NCBI RefSeq assembly: GCF_030409805.1
Contig: NZ_JAUFQP010000013.1
Coordinates: 564,501-628,500 of the forward strand
Source of the DNA: Algibacter miyuki
Lineage (GTDB): Bacteria; Bacteroidota; Bacteroidia; Flavobacteriales; Flavobacteriaceae
DNA length: 64,000 nt
Reading direction: 5' to 3'
A program made the position numbers and the translations under genes. The stretch's first letter is position 1. Each line of letters starts with the position of its first letter. Below the pieces are notes generated by a model. The model was not told where the DNA came from and did not search any database. It was given only the letters and a program-made list of their open reading frames with translations. Shown here one piece after another: positions 43,755 through 55,300 of this stretch.

Positions 43755-45212
43755 ATGGAAGAGAATAAATTTAACTTTTCAGAAGAGGACGCTCAACTAA
43801 AAAAGGATAAGAATGTAGAGGAATCTAAAAAGGCAGTTAAAAAGGATGCCGAAGGTTTGTTAAAAAGCATTACTGTGTTTTTTAAAGAATTGTTGGATTT
43901 TAGAGACGATACCGATCGCGATGCCACTATTGAGGCAATAAAAGCCGATATTCCTTTTAAGGGCGCTACGGCTTGGATTTTAATTTGCTCTATATTTGTC
44001 GCTTCCATTGGGTTAAATGCCGATTCAACAGCGGTTGTTATTGGTGCCATGTTAATTTCTCCGCTTATGGGGCCAATATTAGGTATTGGTATGTCCATTG
44101 CTATAAACGATATTGATACGCTTAGAAAATCGTTAATAAACTTAGCAACGATGCTTGTACTAAGTTTATTAACCGCTTTTTTATTCTTTAAATTTTTCCC
44201 TTTAGGGAATCAAGAAACCTCAGAATTATTAGGACGTGTAAAGCCAGATATTAGAGATGTACTTATTGCCTTTTTTGGCGGTTTAGCCTTAATTATTGCC
44301 CGTACTAAAAGAGGAACAATTGCATCGGTTATTTTTGGTGTTGCTATTGCTACAGCATTAATGCCGCCTTTATGTACCGCGGGTTATGGTTTGGCACATG
44401 GAAATTTGACCTATTTTTTAGGAGCCATGAATTTGTTTACCATCAACACTATTTTTATAGCTTTGGCAACATTTATTGTACTTAAACTTCTTAGGTTTCC
44501 AATGCTTAAATATGCTAATTCGGCTAAAAGAAGACGTACTGCGCGTTTTGCTGCATTGGTGGCAGTGGTTGTCATGATTTATCCAACAATTACCTTTTTA
44601 AGAGTTTTAAAAAGCAGCGGTTTCGAAAATGATTATAATAATTTTATTTCAAAAGAAATTAAACTGAATCAAGATCTTTGGTTTCAAAACTCAACACTAA
44701 ATACGGAAGAGAAAAAAATTACGCTTTATTTTAATGGTGAAATAGCAGAAGCTACAGAGTCCGATTTATTGAACGAGCTTAAAAGTTATGAGAAAATCAG
44801 TGATTTTAAATTAGAGATTTTTGGTAATAAAAACAGGAGTTTTGATAAAATTTCTGATGCTTATGATAGAGCTATTAGAGATTTAGATGAAAAGGATCAT
44901 ATTATTTCTGGTTTAAGGAATGAAGTAGAAGTTTTACGCGAAGAACTTCGTTTTGTAAATGGCGGGAGTAGCGTGGTGTCTTTCTCTAACTTATCCCGTG
45001 ATGCGAAAGTTAGATTTAGCGATTTAATGTATTTTAGTTATGCAAAAACACTAGAATCTAAAGATTTTATAAACACCGATACATTGGAGGTTGCAACCGT
45101 AAAATGGAACGAAACTTTAAATGATAGTTTGATTGCTATAAAGGAAAAACAACTAAACGATTGGTTGAAAGAACAATTAAAAGCAAAACAAGTTATTATA
45201 AAAAGAGATTAA
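43755..45212 (+). CDS. DUF389 membrane protein
   Basis: A 485-residue inner-membrane protein. A charged N-terminus (about residues 1-70) precedes some five or six hydrophobic segments between about 70 and 285, with the DUF389 core NADSTAVVIGAMLISPLMGPILGIG, given here as landmarks NADSTAV and PLMGPILG. A long C-terminal domain (about 290-485) includes a coiled-coil-like stretch (IISGLRNEVEVLREELRFV). Function is unknown; some relatives respond to osmotic or envelope stress. It converges with mlaF. Confidence 0.9.
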   Translation: MEENKFNFSEEDAQLKKDKNVEESKKAVKKDAEGLLKSITVFFKELLDFRDDTDRDATIEAIKADIPFKGATAWILICSIFVASIGLNADSTAVVIGAMLISPLMGPILGIGMSIAINDIDTLRKSLINLATMLVLSLLTAFLFFKFFPLGNQETSELLGRVKPDIRDVLIAFFGGLALIIARTKRGTIASVIFGVAIATALMPPLCTAGYGLAHGNLTYFLGAMNLFTINTIFIALATFIVLKLLRFPMLKYANSAKRRRTARFAALVAVVVMIYPTITFLRVLKSSGFENDYNNFISKEIKLNQDLWFQNSTLNTEEKKITLYFNGEIAEATESDLLNELKSYEKISDFKLEIFGNKNRSFDKISDAYDRAIRDLDEKDHIISGLRNEVEVLREELRFVNGGSSVVSFSNLSRDAKVRFSDLMYFSYAKTLESKDFINTDTLEVATVKWNETLNDSLIAIKEKQLNDWLKEQLKAKQVIIKRD

Positions 45213-45251
45213 TTATAAAAATAAAAGCTTTAAAATAATGTGTTGCCGGTT

Positions 45252-46019
45252 TTAGCTATTTTCTTCTAAGTACATTTTACGTACTTTTTTAAACAAGTTA
45301 GATGAATAAACAAAATCGGTAACCACTTTGTTATCCGTTCTAAAAATGGTGTCTTTAGAGCCTTCCCAAGCTTTTAAACCATCTTTTAAGAACACGATTT
45401 TTTCGCCAATTTCCATAACCGAATTCATGTCGTGTGAATTAATTACCGTAGTAATTTGGTATTCTTCAGTAATTTCTTTTATTAAATTATCAATAACAAT
45501 CGATGTTTTTGGATCCAATCCCGAGTTTGGTTCATCACAAAATAAATACTTAGGGTTATTTACAATAGCACGGGCAATAGCCACGCGTTTTTGCATACCT
45601 CCCGAGGCTTCACTAGGCATTTTTTTATGAGCATCATCAAGGTTTACTCGTTTTAAAACAAAATCCACACGGTCCTGCATTTCGCTTTTACTCTGTTTTG
45701 TAAACATTTGTAAAGGGAACATTACATTTTCGGCAATAGTCATCGAATCGAATAATGCACTTCCTTGGAAAACCATGCCTATTTTGGCACGCATATTTCG
45801 CTTTTCATCTTCTGTAAGTTTGGAAAATATATGACCATCATAAGCAATGCTGCCAGATTCATAATCAAATAAACCTAATAGGCATTTCAGGAAAACGGTT
45901 TTACCCGAGCCACTTTGCCCGATAATAAGGTTTGTTTTTCCTTTTTCAAATGTGGTTGTAATCCCTTTTAATATATGAGCTTCACCAAACGATTTCTGCA
46001 AATCTTTAACTTCTATCAT
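45252..46019 (-). CDS. mlaF: ABC transporter ATPase, MlaF-like
   Basis: The ATPase of a lipid-trafficking ABC transporter of the Mla/MCE type. Walker A GQSGSGKTV is near residue 35, the signature SGGMQKRVAIARA near 139 and Walker B YLFCDEPNSGLDP near 156. It is 255 residues. It follows mlaE with a 4-nt overlap, so the subunits are co-translated. The MCE substrate-binding gene (mlaD) is not adjacent in this window. It likely keeps outer-membrane lipid asymmetry. Confidence 0.92.
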   Translation of the reverse strand: MIEVKDLQKSFGEAHILKGITTTFEKGKTNLIIGQSGSGKTVFLKCLLGLFDYESGSIAYDGHIFSKLTEDEKRNMRAKIGMVFQGSALFDSMTIAENVMFPLQMFTKQSKSEMQDRVDFVLKRVNLDDAHKKMPSEASGGMQKRVAIARAIVNNPKYLFCDEPNSGLDPKTSIVIDNLIKEITEEYQITTVINSHDMNSVMEIGEKIVFLKDGLKAWEGSKDTIFRTDNKVVTDFVYSSNLFKKVRKMYLEENS

Positions 46020-46756
46020 GCGCTTAATAACATTTGGGTTAGTAAATAATTTAAAAGAATAATAGCCACACTAGTCCATACAAACGATGTGGTACTGGCT
46101 TTTCCTACTTCCAAAGCGCCACCTTTCATATAGTATCCATGAAAAGAAGGTATGGTTGCTAATAAAAAGGCAAATACAAATGTTTTTATAAAAGCATAAG
46201 CAATATGGAATGGAATAAAATCCATTTGTATACCTACAATATAATCTTCTAACGAACTAAATCCACCATAAACACAGGCAGCCATACCTCCTAAAATTCC
46301 TAAAAACATGGCGATAGAAATCACAAACGGATACAGCATTAAAGCAATGAATTTTGGGAAAACTAAATAATTTAATGAGTTTATTCCCATAACTTCCAAA
46401 GCGTCTATTTGTTCCGTAACACGCATCGTACCGATACTCGATGTGATAAATGAACCCACTTTTCCAGCCATAATTATCGAAATAAATGTGGGTGCAAATT
46501 CTAAAATAATAGATTGCCTGGTAGCAAAACCAACCAAATATTTCGGAATTAACGGATTGTCTATGTTAAGTGCCGTTTGAATTGTAACTACACCACCCAC
46601 AAAAAAGGCGATAAAGGCTACAATCCCTAGAGATCCAATGATTAAGTCATCAATATCTTTTAATATTAATTGCTTCATTACGCTCCATTTTGTTGGTTTA
46701 CGAAACATCTCAGCAATCATTAAAAAATAAGCTCCTATATTATGTAGGTACGTCAT
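46016..46756 (-). CDS. mlaE: ABC transporter permease, MlaE-like
   Basis: A 246-residue integral membrane protein of the MlaE/YrbE/TGD1 family with about five hydrophobic segments. Family motifs: LEFAPTFISIIMAGKVGSFITSSIGTMRVTEQIDALEVMGINS, seen here as landmarks AGKVGS near residue 98 and MRVTEQIDALEVMG near 111. It overlaps mlaF by 4 nt. It is the first gene of the pair, with a start 63 bp from the divergent phosphatase region. Confidence 0.92.
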   Translation of the reverse strand: MTYLHNIGAYFLMIAEMFRKPTKWSVMKQLILKDIDDLIIGSLGIVAFIAFFVGGVVTIQTALNIDNPLIPKYLVGFATRQSIILEFAPTFISIIMAGKVGSFITSSIGTMRVTEQIDALEVMGINSLNYLVFPKFIALMLYPFVISIAMFLGILGGMAACVYGGFSSLEDYIVGIQMDFIPFHIAYAFIKTFVFAFLLATIPSFHGYYMKGGALEVGKASTTSFVWTSVAIILLNYLLTQMLLSA

Positions 46757-46835
46757 ATATAAATTTGAAATGCTAAAGTAAAAAAAGTTACTCGGATTTA
46801 ACGATTATTTTAAATTATCATGTTTTTAAAATATG

Positions 46836-46843
46836 TATTTTTG
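46836..46843 (+). promoter_or_regulatory. -7 element of the phosphatase gene
   Basis: TATTTTTG 18 bp before ATG 46862. It lies inside the upstream part of the open frame and so supports 46862 rather than 46820 as start. Confidence 0.5.
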
Positions 46844-46861
46844 AACCTTAAACCTATTATA

Positions 46862-48499
46862 ATGAATAAAAATATTTTCTTTTTAGTTGTAGTCTTTGTG
46901 TTAAGTTTATCTTCTAAGGCACAAAATAAATCTGATGAAACCAATCCGAAATTGGTTGTTGGTATTGTTGTAGATCAAATGCGCTACGATTATTTAACAA
47001 GATTTGCAGACCGATACGGAGAAGGCGGTTTTAAACGTATGATGAGTGAAGGTTTTAATTGTAAAAACAATCACTTTAATTATATCCCAACATATACAGG
47101 GCCAGGTCACGCATCTATTTATACAGGTACAAGTCCAAAATATCATGGTATTATCGCAAATAATTGGTACGATAAAGAATTAAAAACCATGGTGTATTGT
47201 GCACAAGACGATTCTGTTTCTTCCGTAGGAACAAAAACAGATGCAGGAAAAATGTCTACGCAACGCATGAAAACAACAACATTTGCCGATGAGAATAGAT
47301 TATTTACGCAAATGCGAGGTAAAACTATCGGTATTTCAGTGAAAGATCGTGGTGCTATTTTACCAGCAGGACACACAGCGAATGCGGCTTATTGGTTTCA
47401 AGGAAAAGATGAAGGTAACTTTATTTCGAGTACATTTTACATGGAGGAATTGCCTAAATGGGTGAAGAAATTTAATAAATCAGGTACAGCAAAATCATAT
47501 CTTAAACCTTGGAATACTTTGTATGATATTGAAACGTATTTAGAAAGTGGTAGCGATTTAAATGATTATGAAGGTGGTTTTAAAGGACAAGAGACAGCTA
47601 CATTTCCTTACGATTTAGATGCCTTGAAAAGCAAAAATGGCGGTTTCGATATTTTAAAAGCTACGGCTTATGGTAATAGTTTAGTAGCCGATTTTGCTTT
47701 AGCAGCATTGGTTGGTGAAGATTTAGGAAAGGATGAGTTTACCGATGTTTTAACGGTTAGTTTTTCTAGTACCGATTATGTTGGGCATAACTTTGGAGTG
47801 AATTCTAAAGAAATTGAAGATACATATTTACGTTTAGATAAAGATTTAGAACGTTTCTTTAAAGGATTAGATGCTGAAGTTGGAAAAGGAAACTATACGG
47901 TGTTTTTAACTGCAGATCACGGTGCAATTAATGTGCCTGCTTATATGAGGTCGAAAAAAATTCCAGCAGGATATTTGAATAATAAAGCCATGAGAACAAA
48001 GTTAGAGGCATTTATGCAAACAACTTTTAAAGCAGATGATCTAATTGAAAATATAAGCAATAATCAAATATTTTTAAATCGCGAAAAGATTAAAAGTTTA
48101 GGTTTAGAATTAGAAGCTGTACAAGATGCTATTGTTAACGAAATAATTAATTATACCAATGTTTACAAAGCTTACACCGCAACAACTATGGGAAAAGCTT
48201 CTTTTACAACGGGTATTGAAAAATTACTTCAAAACGGATACAACCAAAAACGCTCTGGTGATGTTTTAGTAATTCAAGATCCAGCATACATATCTTACGG
48301 AAAAACAGGTTCTACACACGGTAGTGGTTTAAATTATGATACGCATGTGCCGCTTTTGTTCTTCGGAAAAGGAATAAAACATGGTAAAACGTTTAAGAGA
48401 ACAGAAATTACAGATATTGCTCCAACAATTTCAGCGTTATTAGATATTAATGCACCTAACTTTAAGATTGGAGAGCCTTTAGAATTTGTTTTAGAATAA
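46862..48499 (+). CDS. PafA-like alkaline phosphatase (exported)
   Basis: A 545-residue alkaline phosphatase of the nucleotide-pyrophosphatase superfamily. With the start at 46862 it has a clean signal peptide (MNKNIFFLVVVFVLSLSSKAQ). Metal and nucleophile region: VVGIVVDQMRYDYL, then YTGPGHASIYTGTSP containing the expected Thr nucleophile, SSTDYVGHNFG near residue 303 and FLTADHGAINVP near 346, and GSTHGSGLNYDTHVPLLFFG near 487. It would release phosphate from monoesters in the periplasm or outside. Its stop overlaps the nuclease start by one base. Confidence 0.92.
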   Translation: MNKNIFFLVVVFVLSLSSKAQNKSDETNPKLVVGIVVDQMRYDYLTRFADRYGEGGFKRMMSEGFNCKNNHFNYIPTYTGPGHASIYTGTSPKYHGIIANNWYDKELKTMVYCAQDDSVSSVGTKTDAGKMSTQRMKTTTFADENRLFTQMRGKTIGISVKDRGAILPAGHTANAAYWFQGKDEGNFISSTFYMEELPKWVKKFNKSGTAKSYLKPWNTLYDIETYLESGSDLNDYEGGFKGQETATFPYDLDALKSKNGGFDILKATAYGNSLVADFALAALVGEDLGKDEFTDVLTVSFSSTDYVGHNFGVNSKEIEDTYLRLDKDLERFFKGLDAEVGKGNYTVFLTADHGAINVPAYMRSKKIPAGYLNNKAMRTKLEAFMQTTFKADDLIENISNNQIFLNREKIKSLGLELEAVQDAIVNEIINYTNVYKAYTATTMGKASFTTGIEKLLQNGYNQKRSGDVLVIQDPAYISYGKTGSTHGSGLNYDTHVPLLFFGKGIKHGKTFKRTEITDIAPTISALLDINAPNFKIGEPLEFVLE

Positions 48500-49308
48500 T
48501 GACGAAACGGAAAGTACTATCTATTATCGCAGTCATTATTCTTATCAGCGTTTATGGTTACGAGCATTTTTTAGTTGAAGAAGAAAAAAATGAAATTGTA
48601 ATAGAAGGCAAGGTCTCTAAGAGTGATACAAACGAATACTTTTTACCAACCAGTACAACAGGGCAAATTGTACATCACGATGGATATTCACTATCTTATA
48701 GCGAACCTTATGAGCAAGCGGAATGGGTTGCTTATGAGTTGAAGAAATCTCATTTATCGAAAAATGATTTTAAACGTCCGTATTTTGAAATAGATAAAGC
48801 CGTAAAAACAGGCGCAGCAGATTGGCGTAATTATAAAAAATCGGGTTATGATCGTGGGCATCTTTGTCCTGCTGGCGACCGCCGTTACAGTAAAGAAGCG
48901 CATGATGAAACATTTTTAACCAGTAATATTAGTCCGCAAAAGCACGATTTTAATGCTGGTATTTGGAACACACTAGAACAGAAAGTTAGATATTGGGCAA
49001 GTAAATATAATGGCGTTTTTGTAGTAACAGGTGGTGTGTTAAAGGGACATATGAAAACCATTGGTGACGAGCAAGTAGCAGTGCCAAATCAATTTTATAA
49101 AGTTTTGATTGATAATAATTCGGGTAACACTAAAATGATTGCTTTTTTAATGCCTAGCGTAGAATCTAAAGAACCTTTATATAAGTTTGTTGTCTCTGTA
49201 GATGAAGTTGAAAAACTTACAGGAATCGACTTCTTTCCAGAGTTAGAAGATAGTTTAGAAAACAAATTAGAAGCTTCTAGTAGTTATAAAAGCTGGAGTT
49301 TTAATTAG
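48499..49308 (+). CDS. Exported or membrane-anchored DNA/RNA non-specific endonuclease
   Basis: A beta-beta-alpha metal (NUC1-type) nuclease of 269 residues. One N-terminal membrane segment (about 6-20) anchors or exports it. The catalytic DRGH motif is at residues 118-121 and TSNISPQKHDFNAGIWNTLE near 139 contains the metal-binding Asn. It degrades nucleic acids outside the cytoplasm. One-base overlap (TAATG) with the alkaline phosphatase suggests joint use of extracellular DNA as a phosphate source. A terminator follows. Confidence 0.94.
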   Translation: MTKRKVLSIIAVIILISVYGYEHFLVEEEKNEIVIEGKVSKSDTNEYFLPTSTTGQIVHHDGYSLSYSEPYEQAEWVAYELKKSHLSKNDFKRPYFEIDKAVKTGAADWRNYKKSGYDRGHLCPAGDRRYSKEAHDETFLTSNISPQKHDFNAGIWNTLEQKVRYWASKYNGVFVVTGGVLKGHMKTIGDEQVAVPNQFYKVLIDNNSGNTKMIAFLMPSVESKEPLYKFVVSVDEVEKLTGIDFFPELEDSLENKLEASSSYKSWSFN

Positions 49309-49326
49309 TAATTCTGTTTATAATAT

Positions 49327-49365
49327 AAAAGCCGCTTTAAGTGTAACACTTGAAGCGGCTTTTTT
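49327..49365. terminator. Terminator between nuclease and alpha-2-macroglobulin genes
   Basis: AAAAGCCGCTT-t-AAGTG, TAA loop, CACTT-g-AAGCGGC plus six T. It is strong and bidirectional, serving the two convergent genes. Confidence 0.9.
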
Positions 49366-49386
49366 AATTAAATTACTTTGAGTTTT

Positions 49387-52300
49387 CTAGTCAACAAAAA
49401 CACGTACACCTTCACTATGGCTGCTAAATTCAGGAGCATACATACTTTGTATTGTGGTGATGCCGTTACTCATATTTCCGGAGTTATTTACACGTAAATC
49501 GTATTCAAAAACATAAACGCCTTTCGGTAAATAATCAAAAAAGAAGTTTGTGCTTGCATCTTTTGTGCTTTCATAATAGCCTAACCCATCTTGCCACTTA
49601 TACGTCGATATTACATTTATCGGCTCAAAACCTGCTGCACGCATATCTTTCATATGGACGAATTCCATAGCTCGGTCGCTGCGTAATTCAATACGAACTC
49701 TTACTAAATCGCCTACTTTTAAAGCGGTGTTTTTATTGATTTCAGTAATTTCTTCACCAGTATCAGTATTCGTTTTTAAGAATAGTTTCTTCTCTAATTT
49801 TAAAGGGGTTTCTGCGGAAGTAATCTGGTCTAAATCTTCAAAATATTGCCAATATAAACTTCCCCAAGCTATACCATTTCCTTTTTTAGTTAGGGTAACA
49901 TCGGCCATTTCGGACTTAATTTCTGAAGTATTCCAAGACGTTTTATAATATCCCGTTCCTGCTTCAATTTTTACATTTTCTAATTTTGAAGCTTCAATTT
50001 TTTGTCCGCCCAAAACCACTTCTACCGCATCTGTAACACTTAACCAATCGCTGCCTTGCAGTAATAAAGCATACACAGCATCGGTTGTAGATTTTGTGGT
50101 TTTCCAACGGTTGGTTTGTTTGTTTTTAAGTAACCAGATTTTTAAATTGTCAATAGTTTCGGTATCGTTTTCAATTTCAGAAAAAGCTTCAATAAGTAAA
50201 GCCTGTGTTTCAATAGGCGCTTGATACCAGTACCACGAGTTGGTGTTAGCTTTCCAATACATGCCTAACTCTTGCGATGTAATACTCGTTTCTTTTAAAG
50301 ATTTTAAAATTTTACTTGCTGTAGTTTTATCAGCATTTCTATGAGAAATTAAAGCCATTAATCCTTTAGCATATAAAGAACGTTTCAGCCAATATTTCTG
50401 AATTTGAGTTTGATAGTAAGCGCTAATTGTTTCAACTTCTTTCGATTTTTTCACTTCGGAAAAGAAACTTCTCATGTATAAATAATGCAGTTGCGTATAG
50501 CTTAAATGATCTAAACTTAAATCTACATTTTTATCGTATTTTCTAATATCGTTATATTCTTTAACAAATTCAGCATCTAGAAAACGAATAGCTTTGGAAA
50601 TCATTTCCGCCGTATCATCTGTGTTTTCGGTAACCGAAAGTTGTTTTAAGTGCCCAAAACCAGTAATAATATGTTGCGTGATGTAACGGTTTTCGCGTCC
50701 GCCTTTAAACCACGGCCAAGCACCAGATGTCATTTGGTTGGCGTTTAATTTTCCGATAGCCGATTGCAATTCGTTATTCATTTTGTTTAAATCAAATAAT
50801 AGTGCAATGCGTTTTTTCTGTTCGGTTTCGCTTTGTGCATCACGTAACCACGGCGTTTCCTGTATTAAAATGGATTTTAAATCTTCGTTTTTTTCCAAGT
50901 TTGAAAGTAGAGCATCGGTGTTTTTCCATTGATTAAAAACCTCTTGAATTCTGGGGTTTGAATTCGCAATATGGCTCGCCAGCGCATTGGCATAATAGCG
51001 ACTAAAAGTTTGTTCGTTACACTCATACGGATATTCCATAAGGTAGGGTAGTGCTTGTACCGCGTACCATGCCGGGTTCGATGTGATTTCTAAAGTCAGC
51101 TTATGGTTTTTTAGCGTTTCCGAGTTATTCGTTTTCAACTTATCTAGTGTAAACGTTTTGGTTTGGTTGCTACGTACCCACATTGGTAAGGTTTCAGTAA
51201 CCAACATACGATTGCTTAAAACAGGTAAAGCGTTCTGTTCGCCATCGCTATAATCGCCAGCTTTTGCTACAATTTTGTACTGCACAGCTTGCACATTTTG
51301 CGGAATAGTTAATTGCCAAGCCACTTGCGTATTACCTTTAGCATTAATGGTGAAATTTTTATTGTTGTCCGAATTTCCTAAATCAACATCAATACTTTTA
51401 CCTGTAAGCGCATCGGTTAAAATAAGTTTAGCTTGTCCAGAAAGCTGGTTTTTTGTTAAGTTAGAAATTTTAGAACTTATAGAAATCACATCGCCTTCTC
51501 GTAAAAAACGTGGCGCATTCGGCGTTAACATCAACTCTTTTTGTGTAACGGTTGTTAAGGTTGTCGTTGCACTTTCTAGCGTTTTTGTATGTGCTAATAA
51601 CTGTAATTTCCATTGGGTTAAAGCTTCGGGTGTGCTAAAGCTAAAACTGATGTTTCCTTTATCGTCCGTTTTTAACTGCGGAAAGAAAAACGCCGTTTCT
51701 TGTAAGTTTTTCCGAATTTGAATAGCATCGAAATTGGTTTCGTTTTCTTCTTCAGAAAGTGCTCCGGTAAGATCTTGTTTATTTTCTGTGCCGTATCCAA
51801 CAACAACCGTTTCGTCTAAACTAGATACATCACTTTCCATTTCCATCATCATTTCTGGAGATTCCATACGATCTTCTACAATTTGAACACCTGCTACACC
51901 TCCTGATAATTTTTTAGACATACTGGCCATACCACGAACCATCATACTTCTAGTTTGACGCCCAAAATAAAAGCCAAACCAATTTAATTGATCGAAATTT
52001 TGTTGTGGGTATCTCACATTTTCATAATCGTTATACACTCGAAAATCACTAGTACCAAATCCAATTTGCGATCTGCTTTGGCTTTGCGTATAATTCGTTT
52101 GTGATGGCAACGGATTAAATTGCCAAGCATGATATTTAAATTGATCAAGCGAAGCATCATACATACTTGCCAATACCTCTGCACTTGCTTTTTCGCCGTA
52201 AGGGCCTTTGATTTTGAATTGCCAAGTTTCGTCGGTTCCTGGTTGAAGTTTGTCTCTAAAAGTGAGCGTTTCAATAGTTAATTTACTTTCAGGATATGGA

Positions 52301-55300
52301 ACTAAAAGGAAAGCTGTACCCGATTGATAACTATTAAAGGCAGCAAAACTATAGTTAACTGAAATGCCTCCTAAGTCTGCTTTTTCAATAGGAATTGTTA
52401 TCGTTTTTTTGTTATTATTTAGATGAACGAGCTCAGTACTTATTATTTTCTTATCCTTTTCTATAGAAACGGTAACCGTAATATTTTTGGCAGAAGACGC
52501 TAAGGTTATTTTAGCTTTGTCTCCCACATTATAGCGGTCTTTATCACTACTTATACTAAACAGTTGATTGTCGGCTAAGGTTTTGTCATGGGGGCTAAAT
52601 AAGGTGGTTTTGGTTTCATCTTTTACTAACTGACCAAATTTATCCTTACTTTCTAAAGTGATAATGTATTGTCCGGAAGCCCAGCTTTTAATATGCCCTA
52701 GCTGAAGCGTTTTTTTCGTATTTGTATCAAAGGTTTTATCGAAAAGTAATTCGCCTTTTTTCCAGTTTTGGGGTTGATCTTCCTTAGTATAGGCATCATG
52801 TGGAAATAAACTTTTAAAAGCGTCTTCGGAAAGTTGTTTGTAATCTGGAGCTTGCCATGGGCGTGGTCTTAATACCGATTTTGGAGCCTCGAGTTTGTAT
52901 ATTTTAATACGACCATTAGCAGGAGTAAATTGGCCGTTTAGGTTTTTTGTATCAATTTTAATTTCATGATTTTTATTCGTTTTATCGAGCAGTGCATCAA
53001 TGCTTAAATTCGCAACTAAGGCGTGATATCCAACACGAACAGAAGTTGTGGCGCTACGAGTTTCACCATTAATGTCGGTAACATCGGCTGTAATTTCATA
53101 ATTAAAAATAGGTAAACTTGTTTTATCCACACTTTGGTCGGGCATAGCATCGAACAAAATTTCAAATTCACCTGTCTCATTTGTGGTGGTTTCACCATGT
53201 GTAATTTCTTGAGATTCACTACTAAAAAACGGACGATACCAATAATACCAACGCGGATAATTCACTTTTCGGTGTACACGGTAAACCACTTTGGCATCGG
53301 TAATATTGCTTCCGGCATAAGCTAAAGCAGTTCCGGTTACTGTAATTTTATCATTTACTTTATAAGTTTCGGTTACTGGTTTGAATGTGGTTTCAAATTT
53401 TGGACGCTTATATTCTTCAACAGAAAAGGAGGCTCTACTAGATAGGTGAATTGGCCCAGAACTATTTATAATTTCAATAGAATATGCTCCATTTAAACCG
53501 GTATTTGGTAGGATGAATTCGCCAGAAACCGAACCAAATTCGTTTGTTTTTAGGGCTAATTCATTTATGGTTTCATAATTCGAATTAAATAATTTAACCT
53601 TAACATCAAAATTGGCCAAAACTTCCGATTTATTAGCTTCCGTTTTCATTGAAATACCTTTGAAATATACGGTTTGTGCTGGACGATAAATACTTCGGTC
53701 TGTAAAAAGGAAGGCTTTGTAAGTAGTGGTCTCTTCTTGCTTGTCGTAATTTCTATTGATATAATAATCGCCGAAATAAGCCAAATCGTCATCAGATTTT
53801 ACTTTTAATCTCACATTTCGGTACCACTTGCTATGGCTTTTTTCAATTTTAACATCACCTAAATTTTTAGTGGTATACTGTTCCGTTTTACTCACTTTAG
53901 AATAGTCTACATCATAAGTTAATTCAACTTTGGCATTTTCAATAGGTGCTCCTGTATTTCGGTCTATAATTTGAAATATTTTATATTCCGAAGTTTCAGT
54001 TTCAACCAAAGCCATATTAGAAACCTGAATATCTGCAAAAGCGAAGTTATTTTCACTATTGGTAGGTGTTGAAGCTACTAATAAGTACCAACCATTATCC
54101 AGTTTCGGGACTAAAATTTCGGTACTATGCGTTTGATAATCATTTTCGTCTTTTAGTTGATTATTCCATGTTTCAGTAGCTGTTAAATTATTAATAAAGG
54201 CCCATTGTTCATCCTTTTGGTAAATTTTGTTGAATTTTTCAATTTGTTTTTCACTGACTTTGTAAGCTTTAAATTGAAGGGCGTCTATGTTTTTATATTT
54301 GACTAGAACACGTGCGTTTTGTTGAATAGGAAGAAAGTTTTCAGTAGTAACTTCAAGTGATTTTCTTTCGATGGTACTTTTTAGTACAGCGCATTTTTCG
54401 GCTGCTCTGCTTTTTGGGAATTCAGAAATAACGGAATTACATATTTCAATGGCATCTTTGGCTTTCCAACGGTTTGTTTCTACGGTTAAAGGTTGATATT
54501 TCTGGCTTTCATTAAAGTAGATTGTCGCAATTTCAAAAGCATATAACCCCGAAACTTCATGAGTTTTTAATTGTGCTCTTTCTGTTTTTAAGGCTTCAAG
54601 TAATAATCGCTCTTTATCATTAAATGTGGCATGGTTTTCAACAAATTTCAGGCGTTCAATATTTATTTCCGCTAAAGCGAAAGGCGAAGCATCTTTTAAA
54701 TGAAATCGTGTGACATCTTGATAGATTTTTAAAGCGTTCAATTGAAGTGATGTGGCATCTTTAGATTCGATGTTTAAGGTTGAAAAAGTTTTAGAATCCT
54801 TTAGATAATCTGGATTATCAATTTCAAATTTATATGCTGGTTTTGTAATATGAGTCTCGTCGGTTTTGTAAAAATCTAAAGCGGCATGATTTAAAAAATC
54901 GAAAAGTGTTGGTCGATAAATTTTTGAGTTTTCTTGCACATTCAGTAAAACATCATACTGCGCTAAATCTTCCTGTTGAAGCATTAAACCATTTTGTAAC
55001 GAGTTTTGAAAATGGTCATGAATTTCAGTGAAAAGTGTTTGTAAATCCCAGGTTCTAAAATCTTCGGTATCTACTTTTTCGGTGGTTTTGGTACGGTTGT
55101 AAAATTTCCAACGGTTTTGCTGAAAATATTGCCAGTATAAATTAGCTAAAACACTTTCTAATATATTTTTAGTAGGGAAGTCACTGTTGTTAATTTTTAA
55201 TTTAAAATCAGTTATAATCTCTAGTTGCGCATCGTCTTCTAAAACCATGGCATATTTGCCTTTATAAAGCATGGTTTTTATAATTTGCGGTTGGTTTTTG

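Noticed and set aside
46820-46861. Extra 14 residues before the phosphatase signal peptide
   Set aside because: They would spoil a clean signal peptide, and a -7 element lies within this stretch.
49727-53325. Several plus-strand reading frames opposite the alpha-2-macroglobulin gene
   Set aside because: They are shadows of a 2027-codon gene with a complete domain set and have no recognisable protein features.
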